Shown one piece after another: positions 32,908-44,025 of a DNA stretch of 64,000 nt (position 1 is its first letter; every line of letters starts with the position of its first letter). Source of the DNA: Adineta steineri (Eukaryota; Rotifera; Eurotatoria; Adinetida; Adinetidae). The notes under the pieces were generated by a model. That model did not search any database. It worked only from the letters and a program-made list of their open reading frames with translations, and was not told the origin of the DNA. The translations under genes were made by a program, and so were the position numbers. The stretch spans positions 23,847 through 87,846 of the forward strand of contig CAJNOI010000010.1 of the NCBI GenBank assembly GCA_905250115.1, in the 5' to 3' direction.

Positions 32908-33423
32908 TGAGTAAGTGTCCTAGCGAGCAACTGTCTGACGAGCGAATGTCCTAAACCCTTTATAAACATCATAATATATAAAGAGAAGTTATGTTTTTTT
33001 TCAAAATTCATTAAAACACAAGGCATATTTTGCAATGCTGGTGAATTACTAAATAAAAATGATAGAAAGTATGATATGAATTTATATTCTTCACAATAAT
33101 ATCCTTGAATAGTAATTGTCTCAGGCTTTTCGTAACTTGATTATGTGTTCAAGTCTCTTTTTCTTTTTTCGTTTGGATTATCACAAATAGTTGAATGCGT
33201 ACCAAGGGAAGAAATAAAGAAAAATCGTGAAGGACTACGTAAATGATTTGCTTTGCACTGCACTGATAATTAAAATCTCTTTTTTTTCTTATTAAATATG
33301 ACACATTTTTTCAGTGCCATTATAACACTTATTACGAACAATCTTTTGTGTTGTGCAACTGCAATCTTTAATTATGCACTTTTTCTTTTTACAAATATTC
33401 TTAGTATCAATCAATAAAGGATG

Positions 33424-33496
33424 AAATCTCGAGGTGGGTGTGAATATAAGAGAGGTATCACATGCACACCCACATCTACATCCACCCTCAAGATTT
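33424..33496. repeat. Telomere-like hairpin element with long matching termini
   Basis: AAATCTCGAGGTGGGTGTGA at 33424-33443 and, ending at 33496, CACATCTACATCCACCCTCA plus AGATTT. The outer AAATCT(C/T)GAGG...CCCTCAAGATTT pairing is one mismatch from perfect and helps define the element ends. It lies in a gene-poor stretch. Confidence 0.82.
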
Positions 33497-33975
33497 ATGT
33501 AAAATCTTTAGAAATTGTGAGAATTGCTCAGCACAACTATGACAATTTATTGAAACATTTATGCGTAAGATCTATATAAACTATATTATTCAGACATGAT
33601 TTCTTTGTAGTTTATTGCTTATATTTAGATTATTAACCTTTAAAATCAATATTACTACATGTAGATTAGTTGAAATAGTAAAAAAATAGTGATTCTTTTT
33701 AGAAAGTAATATTTAAGAAAAAGAAAAAAAATGTGGGGAGAATCCACCAGTATCACTATAAAAATGCCATACGTCTCACACTTTAGTTAATCTATGAGCT
33801 ACTCATTCTATAAATAAAGATAGGTAATTATGAACAATAAATGGTGACGGAAATATTTAGGTTAGATTATTTTTCATTCTTTTTCATAATATCTATTGTT
33901 TTTCAACTTAATTGCTCGTTTTGATAAAAAATCTGCGTATATTTATCACTTTTATTGAGTTAAATTCGAAAGAGA

Positions 33976-34050
33976 TTGGGTGTGGATGTGGGTTGGAGTG
34001 AGTGTGAGTATGAGTATTATATCTATCACATACCTACATCCAAGCCTACT
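33976..34050. repeat. Telomere-like element sharing its loop with the copy at 37775
   Basis: TTGGGTGTGGATGTGGGTTGG from 33976, then GTGAGTATGAGTATTATATC and ATCACATACCTACATCCAAG. The middle is almost identical to 37859-37888 (GTGTGAGTATGAGTATTATA), so the two are related copies, not independent telomere-like drift. Confidence 0.8.
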
Positions 34051-34453
34051 AAATATACTAACAACTTAATGCTGATCTTGAAGAATAGTATCATTTTCAG
34101 CAACTGTATAACATTCTTACATAAGATCTTTTACTGAATGAATATTATTAAGCCATTCAATCATATTTAATTTTGATGACATTGGAATGATTGAAAATAG
34201 ACAAAAAAATAAAAATTAAATACAAATATTTTTCATCGTCAATTTTTCTGGTATAAGAAAAAAAATATGCTGCACACTTGTCGAAACTTCATTAATGAAC
34301 AATTAGAGAACATGTTTATAATGATTACAAGTTAATAGAGAGATATAGATTTTAATCATAATGGATGTTTTATATTCTTTACAGATAATTGAAATGCTTC
34401 ATGCGCGTTGTCAGATTATGACAAAATTCTAATGTATTTCATAGCTGAAAATC

Positions 34454-34715
34454 TCATATACATGTATGATGATGTTGGCGCCAATTACATGTTAATGGAT
34501 ATTCTTGAAATGTACATTTATCAAGTGGAGTTTTGAATATAAAATAATTATAATCAGGACTATGTATTGTTGTACATTCAAAAAGAAAATTTGTTGAATA
34601 ATTTAAATATTTATCTTCAATTTTTATTGAATATAATTAATCAACTAAAGTAATAAGACGATGATGCGCTGATACACTTAAACATTTTGTACTATGCCGA
34701 GAATTACGACAACAA
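34454..34715 (-). pseudogene. Unrecognised gene remnant
   Basis: A minus-strand frame of about 85 codons with one internal TAA. It contains ILYSTNFLFE-like text with conserved-looking cysteines: NFLFECTTIHSPDYNYFIF and TPLDKCTFQEYPLTCNW, then HHHTCI and a stop. Further down the same strand (about 34200-34080) is another short protein-like piece, MSSKLNMIEWLNNIH. It looks like a decayed exon of a secreted or membrane protein. Family unknown and chance is possible. Confidence 0.28.
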
Positions 34716-36240
34716 ACTCATACATATTCATTTTAACTCGATAAAAATTCTCATAATAATTCACCTACATAATAATAAAATCTGTCAGATATTTGTAATG
34801 TTGTTGATGTTTTTATTTTATTTTTTTATATATTGTGTTATATAGTTATTTATCTATTTACATATTTCAAATGTCCAATAGTGACATTAATTAAGATCAT
34901 TAACAGATCAAATTTGAGTAATTTCAAATAATTGATCATGAGTTAATTTTGGCAGAAGTTTAAATAAATATGATATACAGTAGAATTTATTATAAGGGAA
35001 TAATTAAGAATCGACTGAAAACAATGAAAGTAAAATGATCTTATCTGAAATTATTGTTATTTATATGAAGCATTCGATATAAGAGAATTTATCACAATCT
35101 AATTAAATAAGAAAATGTTAATAGTTCAATGATTAAATTCTTTTACTAAAGATTTATAAAAAAAATATATTGTATCAACCATAATCAAATGAATTTTAAT
35201 TAAAGAACTGTTTCTCATCTTTATTTTTACGTTCTCATAATCATTCTACAAAGATATCCACCATTAAACTCAAGTATAGTTTAAATTATATAACAACCAT
35301 ATTAATTTATAACATCGTTTTTCAGAAATGATTATCGAGATGCAGTGGAACATCTCAATTAACAGATCATAATTAAGAATACGAAAAGATGCTTCATTTG
35401 ACAGAATATAAAAATTTTGGAAAACTTTTGCTCCTACTAAAAAGATATTATAAACATTCCACATCTACACCCCCAGTAATATTTGATAAATAAAAACCTT
35501 TTTTTAAATCAATATAACATGAACACAACATTAAATAAATCATTATCATTGAAAAGATCGAATGTATGGTTATAGAACGTGAATGAGTGGCAATGATGGC
35601 TATTAAAGTAATGCAATAGTCATACTCAAAAGTAAAAGTTTCTATGATGAGGATAGGTGAATAAGCCATAGCGATTTTCCCGTCAGTTCATGCAAACACT
35701 CAAAAAGGATTGTAATTTGGTTTCTTACGATAACTTTCATCGAAAAGTATTGCATTTACTCTATTTCAAAACTATTTCCTAAAGGAAAAAAAAATATAAA
35801 CTTGTAGTGCAAAGAAAAATAAATTTATCAAATAAAGTAATGACGCAGTCTTTAAAAGTCAGTGAAGCCAGAATTCAATTTTCTAATGATTGTTTCCATC
35901 ATAATTTCATTTTTACAAACACTTAACTAATAAAATGTGTTAGAGAAGCAAAACAAAATCTTTTTTGTTTTAAATTAACAAGAACGGTATTTTATAATCT
36001 TTGGAAAAGAGACGATTGGTAGATTTGTTCATGCGTACTCTAACTTTCTTTTTGCTTATCTACAATATGAATTTACATTCCACGTGGCAAAATGATGCTT
36101 TATGTGTGTTTACATGAATTTATTTCATTAAAATGATGAAAAAACTATGAAATATGAACAAGAAAGAAAAACATTTTTTTTTAAATAAAATAAATAGCCT
36201 ATAACTTGTATATTTTGTTTTGTTTTGTTGTTATCGTCAG
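34716..36240. other. Intergenic, no gene seen
   Basis: Low-GC DNA between the remnant and the first two-TM paralogue. The unseen first exon of that paralogue should lie here, but I cannot point to it. Confidence 0.45.
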
Positions 36241-37664
36241 TTGAAAAGGAAGAAAGTATTTTCAAGAAGAGTTTTTCTGTATTATATAGAATCATCCTTT
36301 CAATGCCGTGGAATTGGTTCTTAGAATTTAAAACTAAAATTAAACGCATCAATTTATTTAAAGATATTAATGAAACAAATGAAGAAGATATCAAAAATCA
36401 AAAAATATCGACAATTATCTTTCTTATTCTGTTTACAATATCAATTGTTGCACTCTTTCTCTATTCATCCTTAACTCCTATAACAAAAACGGTAGTTGTT
36501 GAACAACCTTCTTTATCCGATTATAAACAATTAGAAGAGAGATATTCAAATACATTATTATGTGCATGTACAAGTGTTTCAAATGAATATAACAAATTCA
36601 TATCATCATTTACACCGACTTTCAATCAAGTCTGCTCAAGTGATTTTGTTAGTGATGAATGGCTCAATTATGTTAATTATCGTTTATTTCTTGAACCACA
36701 ATATCATTTTGTTTTCGATTTTCGTCATTCAGCTTATGGATTTTTTGCTATGTTACGTACACTTTGTGTATTAGCTAAACAAACAATTGATGATCAATTA
36801 ATTTCATTCTATTCTACAATTTTACTTACAGCAAATACCATTTCAGAAGATATATTTTTAGCTAATATACATGCAAGTCGAGATCAATTTATAAATGCAA
36901 GTGCAACTGATTTTATAATTACACTTGATTCAGTTATATTAATGGGATTAGTTAGTAATGCGGTCATTAATCGATTAGAAACAAATTGGCAATTGTCTAT
37001 TTGGCTATCCTCGTACTATAATCTATTTGGCCCAGCTTGGGCAGGTCAAGCATATTCATTAGTTGGAAATTGTGTATATCCAACCTCTGTATACTGTAGT
37101 ATAACAACAGGTATTTATTTAAGAAAGCTTCCTAATGAAACATCATCTAATTTAACCTGGGCAAATTATCGAGCAGAATTACAATTCGAAGTTCCAGGTG
37201 TACTTGTAGGTCCTTTCATACTCCATTCTGTTCTTCAATCAAATCTTTCATGTTTATATGATGAAAGTTGTTTATCGAAGCTAAACACATATTTAAATGA
37301 TTCACCTTCTCCATTCAATGCAACACCTTTAGCAATACCTTCTTCTGCTTCGCCTCTTCCAACCATTAATGATACAGCCAGAAAATTAATGGTGGATTCT
37401 TGGCAACTAAATTCATCTTATCAACAGTATTTCAATGTGTGCAATCCATTAACTTGCACATATACTTATATTCATCAGTTTAATATTCTTTTTATTATTA
37501 CGACTGTTATTTCATTTATTGGTGGAATTGAAACAGTTCTCATGATCGTAATATTACCGACAGTCAAATTCTTAAGAAAAAAAGTTAAAACTTTCAACCG
37601 ATTGTTACCATCATCATCAGAAATTGTACCACATGAAACTAATATTGGTACGTATTGCAACTAG
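36241..37664 (+). CDS. Two-TM extracellular-domain protein, paralogue A of three
   Basis: The visible exon starts after acceptor ATCGTCAG (36240) with one codon base missing, so a small first exon lies upstream. About 474 codons. A cytoplasmic head is followed by TM1 (IIFLILFTISIVALFLYSS). Then comes a large extracellular domain with the family pattern PSLSDYKQLEERYSNTL, C-x-C and FNQVCSSDFVSDEWLNY, plus several N-x-S/T sites. A membrane-proximal W-x-L-N-S-S-Y-Q-Q-Y-F-x-x-C-N-P segment leads into TM2 (FIITTVISFIGGIETVLMIV). Topology resembles ENaC/ASIC or P2X channels, but no signature of either is seen. No intron lies in the extracellular part, unlike B and C. Function unknown. Confidence 0.7.
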
Positions 37665-37774
37665 GATGCTAGAAATTGACTGGAAAGACTCTGCCAGATG
37701 TCAAGGCATAGAGATTCAATAAGGAAAGAAGAAACCGAAACTCTTGATCACTCTCTTCTAACACTAGGGAGCCA

Positions 37775-37905
37775 CGGTGTGGGTGTGGATGTGGGTGTGG
37801 ATGTGGGTGTGGGTGTGGGTGTGGGTGTGGGTGTGGGTGTGGGTGTAGGGTGGAGCGGGTGTGAGTATGAGTATTATATTTATCATGCACCTACACCTAC
37901 ACCCG
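37775..37905. repeat. Interstitial telomeric repeat tract inside a hairpin element
   Basis: From 37775 about 13 tandem TGTGGG or TGTGGAtype units run to about 37848, then GGAGCGGGTGTGAGTATGAG. A C arm GCACCTACACCTACACCCGA lies at 37888-37907. It is by far the longest G-rich copy in the window and starts 111 bp after the stop of paralogue A. The short repeated frames it creates on both strands are artefacts of the repeat. Confidence 0.9.
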
Positions 37906-38129
37906 AGCTGTCGCCTACGAAACATTAGAGTTCAGCACTATGGTTTTATACGAAAGCATAAAGGTGTCGTATTTTCTGTCGAGACCTTTTCGATGGGTTC
38001 GCTAAGATACCTTTTCTATTTACAGTGTGTGAGTAAGATATACAGAAAAATATTTTTGCATAACAGCTTTTCTTCTAACTAACATGCAACTTTTTGTTTG
38101 CTGATGTGAAATTATTTCCACGTCACCAT

Positions 38130-38486
38130 CAGTGGCGCAGCTAGGATTCTCAGATAAATGGCAAATTTAGGTAATATCGGAAAAAACAGTGGGCGAGAAG
38201 AGCTAAAGTTTTTCTCGATAGGTTAAAGGGTTTTTATCTTGATAAAAGTTTTAGAACTAACAGAACACAAGAAAAGAAATGTGATTAATTTTCATCGAAT
38301 TTACATAAAAAATTTAATGAATTAGACGGAATAAAAAGACTTTTATTAAATAATCCACTAATAAGTACAGCAATTGCAAAAGAATGAAGGCTCAATAGAC
38401 AACGATTTACTAGCGCAGAATTGTGATAGGCAAATGCTAAAATAAAATGAGCAATTTTCCATTTGCTCTCCCTAGCTACGCTACTG
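38130..38486. mobile_element. hAT-like MITE, about 357 bp
   Basis: The left end CAGTGGCGCAGCTAGGATTC (38130-38149) is inverted at the right end as CTCCCTAGCTACGCTACTG (38468-38486). Both match the hAT terminal pattern CAGTGGCGTAGCTAGG. The flanking 8 bp, GTCACCAT and ATCATCAT, agree at 6 of 8 positions, as expected for an old hAT target duplication. There is no transposase inside, so it is non-autonomous. It sits between paralogues A and B, about 40 bp before the visible exon of B. Confidence 0.65.
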
Positions 38487-38527
38487 ATCATCATATTTAT
38501 TATGTTTTTCTTTGTATTCTTTTATAG

Positions 38528-41034
38528 AACGGCAAGCTGTTGGTGATATCACTGAGCAACAAATTTCATTATTTGTTAAAATAAAAACTTTTATACTCAA
38601 CCTTAACTTTTTCTCAGATCCAGATGAAAACAGTGAATGGCATTCATATGGTCAACGTCTTTCAACTCGATTATTCATCATTTCAATAATTATTGCATTT
38701 TTTATACTTATTCTCTATGCATCCACATATTCTATTACAAAAACGATCAACATTAACAAACCTTCGATTGATGTTTATTTTACTCTTCAAGATAAATATC
38801 CTCAAACACTGACCTGTCCATGTTCATCAACTACAAATGAAAACTCTCAATTCGTATCATTTCAACCTACACAACATCCAGTTTGTCATTCAGATTTTAT
38901 TACAGATAACTGGACTAACTATTTAATAGCAAAGAGCGTGGATGGTATAGGTTCACTCGATTTTCGTTACAACAATGAAGCATTCTTTCCAACTATTTTA
39001 TCTTTTTGTCAACTATCATTGAAAACAATCAATAATGAAATACTCATATTCAATTCAACAAAATATGTTACAAAATCTGTACAACAAATAGATCTATTTA
39101 ATTCTCAAACACAACAACTCATCAGTAATATGAAGCAAACAATAGTGAATTTGTTTCAACTTTCAATCTCAATGTTACGTCAAACAGTTTGGGGAAATGC
39201 ATTGTTTTCTCTTGACACTTATTGGTATACACCTGACCCACCGATTAATTATAATTATAACTCAACAATAAATCCTCATGATTTAAATCTTATATTTTAT
39301 CCGCGTTCTTATCAACCTAACAACGACACAACATGTTCATGTAAAATCAATCCAACTACATGCAATGTATTATCTGAGGTCACTTATATAAACGACACGG
39401 TAAATAAAATTTAATATTTGATAAAAAAAAGACATTTCTATAGAATATTCGTTGCCTATTTTATGTTTTACATTCAAAAGCAACATACATCATATTTTAT
39501 TATTCCGCATTTCGCATTAGCTTTAAATGAGTTTCTTTCCTAAGATTTAACACAAACAGTCAGACATCAATAATATATTCGTAACGGTTATGAAAAACTA
39601 CATCTAACGATGTATAGTTCATGCTGATATAAATAAAAATATTTTAAATTATTTTTCATATTTTATGTACTTACCTTGCCGTAAACATAAACTTCGAATG
39701 ACGTTATATTTTTTAATTGAAACAATATATTTTGTTTTATCAAATTATTTAATACTAGTTGAAAAAGAAAGTATAATACGAATAGAGAGTTACACTTAAA
39801 CATGTGTGAAATCATGCTTTTTCGATCTTTATAAAGCGTTCCTTTTTCTATAGCAAGATATTAGGCTGACAGTAATGAAATGATTGATGTTGCACGACAA
39901 AAATTGCATTTCAGTATTAATAGAGTTAAAATATGATATAAGTTCATATTCAAGTTCCGATTATAGTACAGTTTTTTGCTGATACTGATTCCAGTTCTGC
40001 ACATATCTAGTCCTACTATCATTAGGTATTTCTTATAGTAAATGGCTGATATTGCTTTCTAGGTTCCGAATGAGACGGTACACAATCTATATACTGTTCC
40101 TAGTCAGTGTTTCTAATGACAAGTGTATCAAGCATAATCAAAATGTACAGAACACTTGCTCCTCTCGAAATACACGCTGCGGTACACTTGCCCCAAAAAA
40201 ACGAGTGTACGAAATACACTTGGTTTAATAAAATAACACTTTGCTTCTAACTCTGACAGTTTTTAAGAATATTGTGAATTTTAAAAGTTATGTCTAAACA
40301 ATGAAATATTGTGACCTTTTTTTATACTAATTATCATTCGTATGTTGGATAGATAATTGCACTTGCATTTATTGTGTATTTATTTATCCAACATTGTTTA
40401 ATTGTTTTACAAAAGAAAATCATGAACACTCTTCTATTTTTCAATTCTTTATTTTATATTAAACGTCAAGTGTGTACACTTTGACACACCTGGGATACGA
40501 AAACAAGATGTATACATATACTTGGCTGAGAAAAATAAAATGTACATATACATTTTGTTTTAGGTTTCTATTAGCAAACCTATTCCTGGTTATTATTTGG
40601 GTTGTTATCAGGGTGAATCAATGTTTCGTTCTACTTTTGAATGTTTTTTTGATCAAACATGTATACAAACAATCTATAACTTAACAAATTCAAGATCAAA
40701 ATATCCATTTAATGCAACTGCAATGCAATTAAATAGTAGTCGTTATAATGTAACAACAACTGTACAAGATATTGTTTATGATTTAATGATTGAAGAATGG
40801 AATACTGAAACATCATTTCAGTTTTATTTTAAACAATGCAATCCATATTTATGTTCATATTCATATGATCTCAAAGGAGATATTAGTTATGTAATTGCAA
40901 TTATATTTGGTTTAATTGGTGGATTAACAACTATTTTAAAAACAATTATTCCATCTACTGTATTAATAATTAGACGGTGGCGTCAAAAAAGAAAAATTGA
41001 TATTAATCAATCAATGATTAATCAAGGTATCTAA
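38528..41034 (+). CDS. Two-TM extracellular-domain protein, paralogue B
   Basis: Exons 38528-39399 and 40564-41034 around an oversized 1164-bp intron, with an unseen first exon (acceptor TTTTATAG at 38527, phase 1). TM1 is LFIISIIIAFFILILYAST. The extracellular part has KYPQTLTCPCSST, FQPTQHPVCHSDFITDNWTN and, after the intron, GYYLGCYQGESMFRSTFECF. The end has MIEEWNTETSFQFYFKQCNP and TM2 (VIAIIFGLIGGLTTILKTII). It has the same order of motifs and cysteines as A and C. The intron contains a 9-bp-arm hairpin at 40182-40210 and other tract-like repeats, so it has probably received insertions. Confidence 0.72.
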
Positions 41035-41730
41035 AATTTACTTTAAAAAGACTTTTGAATATAGAAGAATCGTATAAAATCACTACATATTTAATAATTT
41101 GATCTCTGTTTTCTTTATAAGCTAAGTTAAGAGCAACTATTAATTGTATTTTGATCTTATTGATGAGAACTCTCATTAATTTTCCTTTGTAACATTTGAT
41201 CACTTAAAACTTTTCTTTCAAAAATACGATTACAAGAATGGAAAGTCTTTTGCTGAAGATAAGTGTTTGTATGGAATGATTTTGACATAAGAACTGATAT
41301 TAGATGAGAGATGTCTGCCATGATTAAATATCTACCGCAACATTTCCGAAAAAAGTATTTCGAATTTTGTTGATGTGGCCGTTTTGGACCGGATGTCTCG
41401 AAAGTTTTGCGACATTTCTTATTTTGCATATATTTCGACAAAAGAAAATGACAGAATGTTGATTTTTTTTGAAAAGATGCACTATAAAAAATTCTTATTG
41501 TACATGAAAACTTTTTCCAAATATTTTTATTACGACGAGACAAAGTATTATTATATAGGTCGTTCATCTTAAGTATAGGAAAGACATCAGAATAAGTCAA
41601 GAAGAAATGTTTTGTGTGGTTTCCGTACACTTTTTCAAAGCGCATCTAGTCAAAAAAATGATCAACATGTTGTTATTTTCAATTTATGTTGTAAAATGAA
41701 TAATAATTAATTGTTTGTATGATTCTTTAG
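41035..41730. other. Spacer between paralogues B and C
   Basis: A 162-codon minus-strand frame (41157-41645) is the longest non-genic frame here. It has no recognisable domain, odd composition and no splice or promoter support, so I do not call it. Confidence 0.45.
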
Positions 41731-43613
41731 ATATACAAACAACAACAATAGGACAGAAATTAAAAATAAGTATTTTAACATTTAATTTATTTAAAAACCG
41801 AAACAAAAGATCTGCAGAACAATTACAACAACAACGTTTTTCAACACGTTTTTTTCTCATAATTACTCTAATTACTTTAATTATTTTAGTATTTTATGTT
41901 TCTTTTGAAAATGTTACATATACAATTATTAAGAAAAATCCAACAGTTATTGACTTTAATAAACTTTATCAAAAATATCCAAATACTATTCAATGTCCAT
42001 GTCAAACATATTCAATTCCATATGAACAATTTATTACATTTCAACCTAATTTACATTCAATTTGTTCAAGTACATTTGTTGATGAAAACTCACAATGGCT
42101 TATAATTGATTATCCACAAGCAATGTTAATACATTCTGCTCGAAAAGATGATTTTCGACAAATTGGAAGTCCATTTTTTCAACTTCTAAATTCATTTTGC
42201 AATTTATCAAATAAAACAATCAATGCAGAATTGACAACATTTAATTCAAGTAGATTTATTACATTGAATTTAATTGCATCTGAACAATTTCAAACTCAGA
42301 TAAATCAATTAATTAATCAATTTATAAAAAACACAGCTCGTTCATTTATTAATTCACTCTTTTTTGTGGAAAATATGACTGCAGCAAATATGTTATTTTC
42401 TACATTTCAATCAGATTCATTGTATTCATCGGCATCTCCAATATATGATTATTATACGGATTCAGTTTATCAATATGAAAATATTTATGATCGAACAGAT
42501 CAGATATATAATTCAAATGAAACTGGAATTGATTGTGATTGTCAAAGTACACCATGGTGTATTCAACAAGCAATTGTTTATGATTTAGATACAATAAGAC
42601 AACTATTTTCTCCACCAGGTAAAGTTCTTTCTATGTCTATGCCTGTATAAATGTAAAAGAAAATAGATTTGAGAGCATATAAATATGATTGAAAAAATTG
42701 TTGTTGTTGTTTTTTTCTGCTTTTACTCATTATTATCAATATCGTGACAAGCAGCGTTTGCCTATATGGTTGCTGGAAAACGACACATGTAGATCTTTTC
42801 TCTATTTTTTTCTCTTCACTTTCGTATTTTCATAAAATCTGCTGATTTCCAAAATTTTCGCAGAGCAAACTTGGCAAAAATATACTTTCTATCGTAATAA
42901 ATGTAGACCTATTTTCACGAAAAATCCTTTATTTCAGAAGAATTCAGTTCTTTAAGGATTCTTCTTTTTTTTTTTAAATATCGTAATTGGAGATCAATTT
43001 TATATAAATATATGATTTATTCAGATATTTTCTTTGTTCATTTTACATAAATAATTTCAAAAAAAAACTGTGTTGATCAAATATTTAGAAAATATAGAGT
43101 CTTCCTTTTGATTAAGTGATTATTATGTCTTGATGAAAAAAAATATGTATATATATTTCATTATTTTTAGGTATATTTGTTGGATGTTATCTTGTTGAAG
43201 CAGTTTTACAAAGTGATCTAAGATGTTTCTTCGACACTGATTGTTTACAACAATTGCTCGATAGTTTATCTTTAGAAAATATCAGTGTATCGGATATTAT
43301 TTTAAACTCAACAGCAAGTCATTATCAAGAAAAAAGTTCTTTATTAGAAATTGTTTCAAATTTAATGGTTGAAGAATGGAATAATCAAACATTTTATGAT
43401 AATTATTTTAATATATGTCAACCATCAGTTTGTACAGCAACATATATTAGCCGTGGAGATATTATTTATATTATAACAACAACTATAGGATTGATTGGAG
43501 GATTAACAACAGTCTATAAATTTGTTGTACCAATATTTATAAAGATTATTGTACATGTAATCATTCCGTTTATACGAAAAAAATGTGATAGAAACAATCA
43601 TGCAGAGATATGA
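41731..43613 (+). CDS. Two-TM extracellular-domain protein, paralogue C
   Basis: Exons 41731-42618 and 43171-43613, with an unseen first exon (acceptor GATTCTTTAG, phase 1 as in A and B). TM1 is FFLIITLITLIILVFYVSF. Then come KYPNTIQCPCQTYSIPYEQF and FQPNLHSICSSTFVDENSQW. The intron falls at PPG|IFVGCYLVEAV, equivalent to the intron of B. The end is MVEEWNNQTFYDNYFNICQP, then TM2 (IITTTIGLIGGLTTVYKFV) and a basic tail. The shared intron in B and C and its absence in A suggest loss in A, or that A is a partly processed copy. Function unknown. Confidence 0.72.
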
Positions 43614-43969
43614 TAGAATGGCTGGTGAATCTTTGACTTTTCTCTTTTACTTTTAAGTCAATGTTGTCTTGCATCTTATTTACATTAAGAGTAATAAAAT
43701 GATCTTTTTTCACATATTTTTCATTTTTAAACTATGTAGTAAAGTCATTTTATTATTGATTAATATATCGCTTTATTTTTTTTTCTTCATTTGCTTAAGT
43801 TCATTTTATTACGTCATGTTTTCAATATTTATTTATGCTCTTATAATTTTATATAAATAATCTTGCAAAATATAAAAATATATGATTAATGTAAAAATTT
43901 CAAAGTTAAGTTAAAGAAAACGGATGATGGTGATGATGAATTTTGACATTTAAAAAGATAACCACCCAC

Positions 43970-44025
43970 CATCTTGAGAGTGAATGCGGGTGTGAGCCAA
44001 GAGAAAAGACACCCACACCCGTTTC
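43970..44025. repeat. Telomere-like hairpin element, last copy in the window
   Basis: CATCTTGAGAGTGAATGCGG then GTGTGAG from 43970, and GACACCCACACCCGTTTC at 44008-44025. It lies 357 bp after the stop of paralogue C. No further copy is seen to 64000. Confidence 0.78.

Noticed and set aside
37669-37928. Open frames on both strands with long His-Pro or Gly-Val runs
   Set aside because: They are translations of the TGTGGG tract and have no other protein-like content.
41157-41645. 162-codon minus-strand frame between paralogues B and C
   Set aside because: Long for chance, but no domain, no promoter or splice support, and uneven composition; may be a transposon scrap.
36225-41715. TTG codons as true starts of the three two-TM paralogues
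   Set aside because: They lie in the pyrimidine tracts of acceptor sites; all three frames enter from a phase-1 splice acceptor.
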